Source of the DNA: JANNSO01 sp964485395
GTDB taxonomy: Bacteria > Spirochaetota > Spirochaetia > Treponematales > UBA12059
Assembly (NCBI GenBank): GCA_964485395.1
Contig: CAZAJF010000022.1
Span: 5,853 to 69,852, forward strand
Direction: 5' to 3'
DNA: 64,000 nucleotides
The notes below the pieces were generated by a model. It had not been told where the DNA came from. It saw only the letters and a program-made list of their open reading frames with translations, and made no database searches. This document shows, one piece after another, positions 62,701 to 64,000 of this stretch (position 1 is the first letter of the stretch; every line of letters starts with the position of its first letter). Position numbers and translations under genes: made by a program.

Positions 62701-63718
62701 CGGCTATGCTGCTTTCGTCTCGCTTAACGGCCGCGACTCCGCTGCGCAGAGGCCCGTAAAGCCGGGTATGCGACTATACGGCGACGGGTTCGGCGGTATT
62801 TCGCGGAAGGTTAAAAACCTGCCGCGCTACATGATCGGCGGGGACGCCATACTCTCCAAAAGCGGCGATAGAGGAAACCCAAATACCCCGTATGCCGTTT
62901 TCTATGTTAAGCGCGATTCGATCGTGTATGTTTTTGCGGCTCCCGGCGGCGAAGACGCGGGCTGGACGCTCGCTGGAACCCGCATTGACGTGAATCACGA
63001 CTTTTTCCCTGACGGAGCCGCTTTATACAGCAGGCGCTTCAAGGCAGGGGAACAAGCATGCATACCCGGAATCTTCGCGCTCAATTCCGCGCCGCTTATT
63101 ATCGCGGTACCTATACCTATCGTTGACGTGAATATTTTATTAAGCGCGGGGCATGAAGGTTTCGGAGCTGGGGCTATACTCAAGCTGCAGGCGGAAATCC
63201 GGGCCGATAATCCCGAGAGCCTGAAGGATCTGCGCAGGGAATGGTCCGTGAGAAACCATGGGCCGGATAACGGAGTCGATGACGAAAGCGCATGGCAAGC
63301 GCAGACGAACGAGGAGTATCTGCTGCCTTGGACCGCGGAAAGCATTCGCCTGGATGTTCGACTGCAGCTTTTCGCTGCGGACGGCTATCGCGTCGCAGAA
63401 GGCTATGAAACGATAATCGTTACCAATAAAACCTTGTTTTCCCTGTTCTTCCCAAAAGACGGCCTAAGCGTCGACGCAGGCGGCAGCGAGTTTCTTTCTT
63501 ACGAAGCCCGCGGTTCCGACGGAAACCAGGTTTCTGTACAGCGGCTGTGCATGAGCCGCGACGGGAAAACCTGGTCCGAAGCGGAACTGCGTTGGGGCGC
63601 TCTGTGGACGGTACCCCAAGTGGAAGGCCCGTTGTGGCTTAAGATAATCTACGAGGAATCTCCGGGTAGAAGCCGGGAAACCATAATAAAGCTGAATGTA
63701 AGAAAGAGCGGAGGATGA
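47756..63718 (+). CDS. Giant (5,320-residue) exported multidomain protein
   Basis: The signal peptide is about residues 1-26. Residues 150-1460 hold about a dozen Ig-like units, each opening with a D-x-x-x-P element (DKTPPTVSL, DRTKPVVTL, DLTPPSFTL). About 1740-3190 is a long region of unrecognised repeats with an [LIF]P-x(n)-G core (MLPESLGSYAVG, ITLPESYPTPLG). It continues into an aromatic-rich beta part to about 3480. Later parts are an Ig-like unit (about 3630), an FN3-like unit (about 3750) and two IPT/TIG domains (about 3950 and 4135). A putative-Ig domain (about 4310-4400), a PQQ-like propeller (about 4400-4720) and OmpL47-like repeats (about 4730-4980) complete it. There is no LPXTG motif or barrel end. 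It is likely a surface or periplasmic adhesin or scaffold. Confidence 0.8.
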   Translation: MKPSLKLRVLVAIVSSLFISVPLTGQAWVSPDIDSFVCASGGVSYTLSLRIGSTEERRWSYQGGRIYVDSADAMIMLLNNVSENGYFGKLTVEFNGTKKSIENPNIYNLPLTGVSYSPLDFRFELWRDPNDWAPKKMIKDAKTENLSVTVDTAGPETITISGGTGSDSWAIDDCAISVAASDGLSGIASLSPTIASFSEEGNHSFTVTAIDHVGNKSTQTGYANIDKTPPTVSLAGPEISNADAVTLTIKAEDSLSKLKSGFPQYRYSLNGAPATAWVSGSSFVVSDEGRYVIEARAMDNVGREAYASKTLTIDRTKPVVTLSSTNPGWSNVNVTVSADATDAFCAANLLIYEYKSPTGNWIAGKSTEIQVAGSTVVTFRASDLAGNVSAEKELAVRIDRTNPIISCCAEPIGWSNNFVTLYPKGEDDGLELDNSSSYQYSEPVIRNRVSAEGERNVEVWVFDKAGNKSNIVAVPVKIDTTKPEIPVFSSYSIVFSDTDSRIATVNFDSFELRDPGSARSGFAKESIMYSIASESGKNNVGKSGLPSEAGFKNGAYPKYDKLSNFNILFLKSDVYIVTLHVKDQAGNEESTSSPSIAIDLTPPSFTLAGSKFATLRNPALSATQYQLSILIEKISELVGADTKQSGVSFVTGWFFKLDGADAFTQDSVEYSDASFTYSYSLPETIIAGEHTLSVKCKDTVGNESALVSIKFMVDKMPPEIKFSEPQLLSAAESFDSWKNVIELGYAVTDSNLKTVEYSITKKTVDGYSDSFSTVPEGTFPFQPLKLPSSANVNNNGKFKITIKASDKAGNTGTRIGYINIDRTPPGILVPEGFAVSITATSPEFEDALEGHSPIDWNSCRWRFKDSAAWTGGATISSATLQGKDMQVEFEVRDMAGNQGRKLFFISLDGTGPVIKYDIDPFTSIKKKKILKLSITDLADAGVGMASGRVDYSIDGSAYSVLSGFNASNQPGEAMIDLAHFNLSEGKHYVSLRGLDSLENTGPEEKLEFFMDNEAPKIESIKITQTGKTLGEQDFASAANFTASIEATDLNLMNSPESPGKIVAYRGACDKSKEPTEILKAAALPGTSPIFDVVSKGSGINYLHIWVQDAAGNETYTQRVVMVDDSKPGIPTVSSPTHKPAIVIEDASIHGDASFAIKSTSMSAAGIASYPWVLSTVLNSIATKVSSGNADGGPESELLLRGLPDNERDCFYSLSVTALGNNGKESVPRDYTFRIDSRPPTGLRLYSTPQADSTAQYNEPTTKVYWMQPADMTGVKTYYYKAMKAESWVDWLDGEPIDATWTPLTAKEVELNLKQSMAPALSGSVIVGVLAEDWSGNRMFAKKTMQCDFIKPLLEELPDGQDSKKSIRISKPEDKARLVEWGMPSDADSGIAYLALRLSSLRAGVPERTIVLACENGEIPRNYLFENLVDDSTYTLMVRISDRAGNTSDYYHAFSMDGTAPPDKISYPYSASFGGISVAGDRVALGDEISYENITLNFQEGYPVILVAMDSEGLETRTPVRSLAAGGDPGDIAWDEAGIVSFRTSAAAGEIYEIKADGFVIRARQISFTATLGLSCENALYHRYYRRNDGEGAAQAVSMGTARIGFPHQLGIRAASVASIESFLAAIKTALPPPFDFTNAYSVSGASAMELAAKREQLYGTPEKPLAFDSSYFDRNGFKIRAAIGSDESERHAIRLESVAVLPGGSEAEGRIESTPHNPVSLTMQSTKYLLVNAELRGKNLIVNEATFALPAGYEPSTATVRNFTLDGASGIVSEGRFFSCSPIKTTGPGGEIVSFASIRLNEVGQLMASGTVKPIGTTELSVYGVLINSNGADWLLGGTITDFLGFVHGFQIESSDAKFMQKGLLLTSAALTYRGKTLSIANLGLRTEKASVTGGADDYNVWQTGSGTETISVVGGYGEYFLTDFSVEVAGFFSSALVPATRDTFLDVSTEGKLKFTHTRLFSDNSVRGAMAETRIALGGYITRARNLVFDAAAIMVEAMSINAPSGFTPATFDLYGAEFKASGIMIPPEAPISASYAFDSWLVALERITLDSSGLGGSGMLMLPESLGSYAVGYPSFRVTSAGVVLSGKATVDATARVHGWDVGIERSELTDVGGAYLLWSPVAVVSLAPMNPGSLVFKDLKLAADGTVVSCEAGSAPIAFTSTNGYKINTGDYNIGSGFIELGGTILPYWWPMNSGIRYGSGGLRLLSDGSVVSCSTADQAAYEFSGWKISGSTVSFCHDRITLGANSVRYLNKTVELGELIFSTDGILLGDARRQDTQSLDLYGGQFIFIESRFDENGLAVKAFVSLDSRLGGYSLVFDEVRLFQDGSFSVASSIPRFSFDLGGFTFEFEDVWLSGGGLKLGSAAITLPETLESKQIRLYGLTVTSTGQFQLAGSSVDPIKLWDMWFGIDNLSIAGDVVSLEGFIGLPDTESLGPLAGRKVAIDKFEISTSGTVKTFDAALAGEYTIPLADAWALKADTFGFKYEDGSPWLMLKNGAIVFPPEFPVSEAYISEVAYNLETRKFNFEDLGAKLENCGLEKWGMTFSLSRIDFMTEASDRSKITKCGFTGNVKFPADTENIPEFLSGKNLSINKFEIGFNGKLGEINVSLTGLHGKLSNEIDLFELKDGSLQFNKEGESVVIAIGGSLVFTENAPGTLPGKYLSLGNPAKGNLPAVQGFVFDFERKKILALSAGASDITMEMGNVSLEKLGFSVSWNPSTQAGTMGIKGYLRLPATLPEGLAGSLAGIDDFSIQTDGTIKSFQASYASPTGAAFKAIGKIQLCDVKLSVSSDNLSERNPRMLFSAGTKILLPEGDFPKGIGGTSGTAAMTFSAANGIETVSAIIELAPEIVLFDTLALRSGKIGFAKGAGPTVVITAAGTLVLPSSFPQGLAGLPVGGSIVFDTNGVISALDIKTSGINLDVFEGCAKITNGSLGTAKGPGQDELVFTVSGGIQLVSAGLPQSVRDATFVIDPLVVSTTRGLLDFSAGIQAGKPIEFPLVSGIIAGITTLRLSKSDVSVSAYITLPESYPTPLGGMQLVLETLTMDWNGKIKALSGGIGAAKISLLGFDASISKLYINPEGAGLESCIITLPANFGSMGGKTVGMKNAVFEKTSGEFSAEFVIPALTADFMGFTVVLDQPSLDIPNKKISFVSASLKMPDFTGGAKIALNGVSLSPSGFAVSGGAFTIPDFKIEGGLGFSNLRADFALYNPPNADGERYSILGGGCMTIPGAGIFSAEISFSNKSVTYPIGLKRAYFSYYAGNAGLALPGTGLSLNGIRGGIAFGKPQPGEMPPALESFFDKGTRLQLGLRFLDTATIGNVLLADADVWIDVMDWDWAFSAKMTVLKGTFNLSANVIAALTKQGFYANMGVKLVFVEGNLELWVFCPDGSETKFAGSGLLQFGLVPGAIYKTKILGKQINIPAEYCLLPGIHAEFGDFTDGRQGFKAFINVPFFNSVGVFASNSGLSLDIQGLTLMKPSAASSSSTVSRDIGRGAKFSEPGIRIDDKRFITPMTTAAYGFSVPGQGVSKQKSTNSKKNRGAFSPIDETPEYGNVSAYERIIFIVAFTEGDPAVCVVSPSGLVYRPGDPGLESQYAENAIMFAVSSMEVGAWEVLVDGVAEDSYEISALVKATVPSLTLEEPAYDDMRASDDIFVMGSVDRDRGIVKVYASAEDKLSGMEIGRLAVGANGAFSGRIPAGSLPDGRYKIYTSFDQPDALAESRRYAPGSIMLDRSSIALTAPESLLAAETQPGTVTLSWIDENGLAARGFRLLYANAARGTVESLYLGNIRSVVFPNFAPGDDVTFSIVAVDSLNRQSHPSGQVRIVMGGPKPGVNSPRVFMREIPVIAEINGLTTGILAVGIDDFSPTEDASRIITASAAWPSEKGALGDITAQFPFQTRAEAKGISLEWKIALSDTVAPGRYELPGTIRNMANGALSCDITFVVDAVYPVVTLDTALPREWNSKAEQRLSVFGRGFLPGTRVFLGDDELALEEKGLSYTTITAIVPAGAKSGARTLTVRGPGGSEAKLSVRVSSPDWMGMLKTALVEAQAGTSARYHIRVDGIEGFEDLARFVPVSLPEGWSCEFDSIAAGHTGVLSLAIPSGASLGMYETIVEGSGKKRFTLRTKVVKEAPTPSISSLSQSAGFPGSTVTAYGYGFGQDSVVTLAALECERVTQDDSEITFIIPDAAVSGDILITRSGIASNSASFMLRTRGFSIHPEISNIELQPGERRLVSLALAGYSDAVSLKATSGDSMGISGVLSCASITPNATLSCEITASSLAAMGSYPLTISGISRGFSSSAIITVTVINAFALESAALAKGMLDSIYRERLGAVNGIGRISYEISQGALPDGLRLLPEGIIDGKPSEVGNKIFTIKARDGRRRESEREYSILIEESAWAQLGRDGGRSRYADSASPADARSAWTAKVPGKATALITGSGKAWVSYESSTGDAASGIAAYSRQGALAYIIPGKVFWCAYAGGKLYTIQDGYGLRALDPDTGNVIWSREAVSSAACDGSVILARSDKGGIALNASDGSLVEENIPVPEDLGKTLWREGRCYSWSKKIISATQGPDRYASRSEIIAVCADAYGFALMDARGELVLLDSNLVPQKRLRAYSEEYLITEPSLSLTESSVLVSDETGTREFSRLTLKESWFAPVRGLLATAREKAFVAGDLGVRAINRYSGAAIWNDVGSFTDIALAGDRLYATDNKFTLRCYDAPDNVAPPNTRLNTVPPAPDGLSGWFKTIPAFSVESRDIDGYVQTIMEQSGEGDWGPYASPRPLGEGCCTIQAYGIDQNGWRGETAMKAYKVDVTLPETQCSIEGTIRETGWYGGPVVLTLKGNDELSGLSHIQIEGRADYSVQMLLGDGSHTLRYRAVDNAGNEENWHAITILVDGQLPVAGTQIRTEHGIALVRIDAADAHSDIDRIEYQVGGGMVLAYDKPLIFIQPGMHELRYRAIDKAGNACEWQQAQVFVREWGYHAGYAAFVSLNGRDSAAQRPVKPGMRLYGDGFGGISRKVKNLPRYMIGGDAILSKSGDRGNPNTPYAVFYVKRDSIVYVFAAPGGEDAGWTLAGTRIDVNHDFFPDGAALYSRRFKAGEQACIPGIFALNSAPLIIAVPIPIVDVNILLSAGHEGFGAGAILKLQAEIRADNPESLKDLRREWSVRNHGPDNGVDDESAWQAQTNEEYLLPWTAESIRLDVRLQLFAADGYRVAEGYETIIVTNKTLFSLFFPKDGLSVDAGGSEFLSYEARGSDGNQVSVQRLCMSRDGKTWSEAELRWGALWTVPQVEGPLWLKIIYEESPGRSRETIIKLNVRKSGG

Positions 63719-63723
63719 AGACC

Positions 63724-64000
63724 GTGAGCAAGATAAGGATTATGCACGGAATTCTCGCAGGAACGGCAATTAATCTACTGGCGCTGTTTCCTGCCGCTCT
63801 AATGGCGCAAGACAGGCAGGCTTACGCGGTGGTTTTTTCGTTCATGCACAAGGATATCGGCGAGGCTTCGGCCTCTGCGGATCAAGCTCAATTTATTATA
63901 ACAAAGAAATTCGGTACCCTTCGCGCCTGCGTCAAGTTCTCCGACAAATCCCCATTGTTCGACTTAAAATACTCGAACGCCTTCGTTGCGATCAGAAAGC
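63724..64000 (+). CDS. N-terminal part of an exported protein (truncated by window edge)
   Basis: The frame begins near the giant gene's stop and continues past the window. GTG at 63724 is nine bases after GGAGG (63710-63714). ATG at 63715 is in the same frame but directly touches the ribosome site. The visible part has a signal peptide (ILAGTAINLLALFPAALMAQ) and a beta-rich mature start (QAYAVVFSFMHKDIGEASA). It is the third gene of the coupled exported set. Confidence 0.6.
   Translation, partial: MSKIRIMHGILAGTAINLLALFPAALMAQDRQAYAVVFSFMHKDIGEASASADQAQFIITKKFGTLRACVKFSDKSPLFDLKYSNAFVAIRK

Overview
The window is about 64 kb of a moderately GC-rich spirochaete chromosome, most likely a Treponema-like member of the Spirochaetales. 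The evidence is a FlaA flagellar sheath protein, a FliG paralogue with an N-terminal extension, a radical SAM protein of the spirochaete 'spiro-SPASM' type, a DUF3996-like outer-membrane barrel, and the order amidase / GerMN protein / FlaA, which as I recall matches TP0247-TP0249 of Treponema pallidum. Redox genes such as a ferredoxin-thioredoxin-reductase-like protein and an EFR1-type flavodoxin-ferredoxin suggest an anaerobe. No phage, insertion sequence or CRISPR array was seen.

Layout. 1-6.8 kb: end of an unknown gene, a GH1 beta-glucosidase, a family-3 solute-binding protein, an M16C peptidase and an AraC regulator. 6.8-9.3 kb: three overlapping genes for flagellar C-ring proteins, two short SpoA/FliN-like proteins and a 621-residue protein that starts as FliM and ends as the middle and C-terminal domains of FliG. 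This is the most unusual locus in the window. 9.3-11.5 kb: a decayed ABC exporter gene and an EFR1-type protein. 11.7-21.1 kb: a tightly overlapping cluster for surface or flagellar glycan synthesis (spiro-SPASM, glycosyltransferase, SpsF-like, SpsG-methyltransferase fusion, ATP-grasp) running into amidase, GerMN and flaA. FlaA has its own perfect-consensus promoter inside the GerMN gene.

21-28 kb: an alarmone synthetase with TPR repeats, a ChrB-like protein, tRNA-Glu with two tandem structured repeats beside its 3' end, a small outer-membrane protein, an AhpD-like protein, thioredoxin, and a glutaredoxin / FTR-like / cysteine desulfurase / ThiI operon. 28-37.5 kb: lepA, a DUF115 motility glycosyltransferase, a membrane-anchored PPIase, an Ate/Bpt-like aminoacyltransferase that appears to lack a normal start codon, a cobalamin adenosyltransferase, FliG1 and a zinc-dependent phospholipase-C-like protein.

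37.5-46 kb: an HtrA-type protease, the pdxST operon divergent from a MocR/PdxR regulator, uvrB overlapping pdxR, mannonate dehydratase, a metallo-beta-lactamase-fold enzyme and a DUF1508 protein. 46.3 kb to the end: a coupled set of exported proteins dominated by one 5,320-residue multidomain protein. It has an Ig-like array, a long unrecognised 'LP...G' repeat region, FN3-like, IPT/TIG and putative-Ig domains, a beta-propeller and OmpL47-like repeats.

Motility runs through the window: FlaA, FliG1, the FliM-FliG fusion set, DUF115 and the SpsF/SpsG-type sugar genes are all plausible parts of building or decorating periplasmic flagella. All calls rest on reading the sequence; no database search was run.
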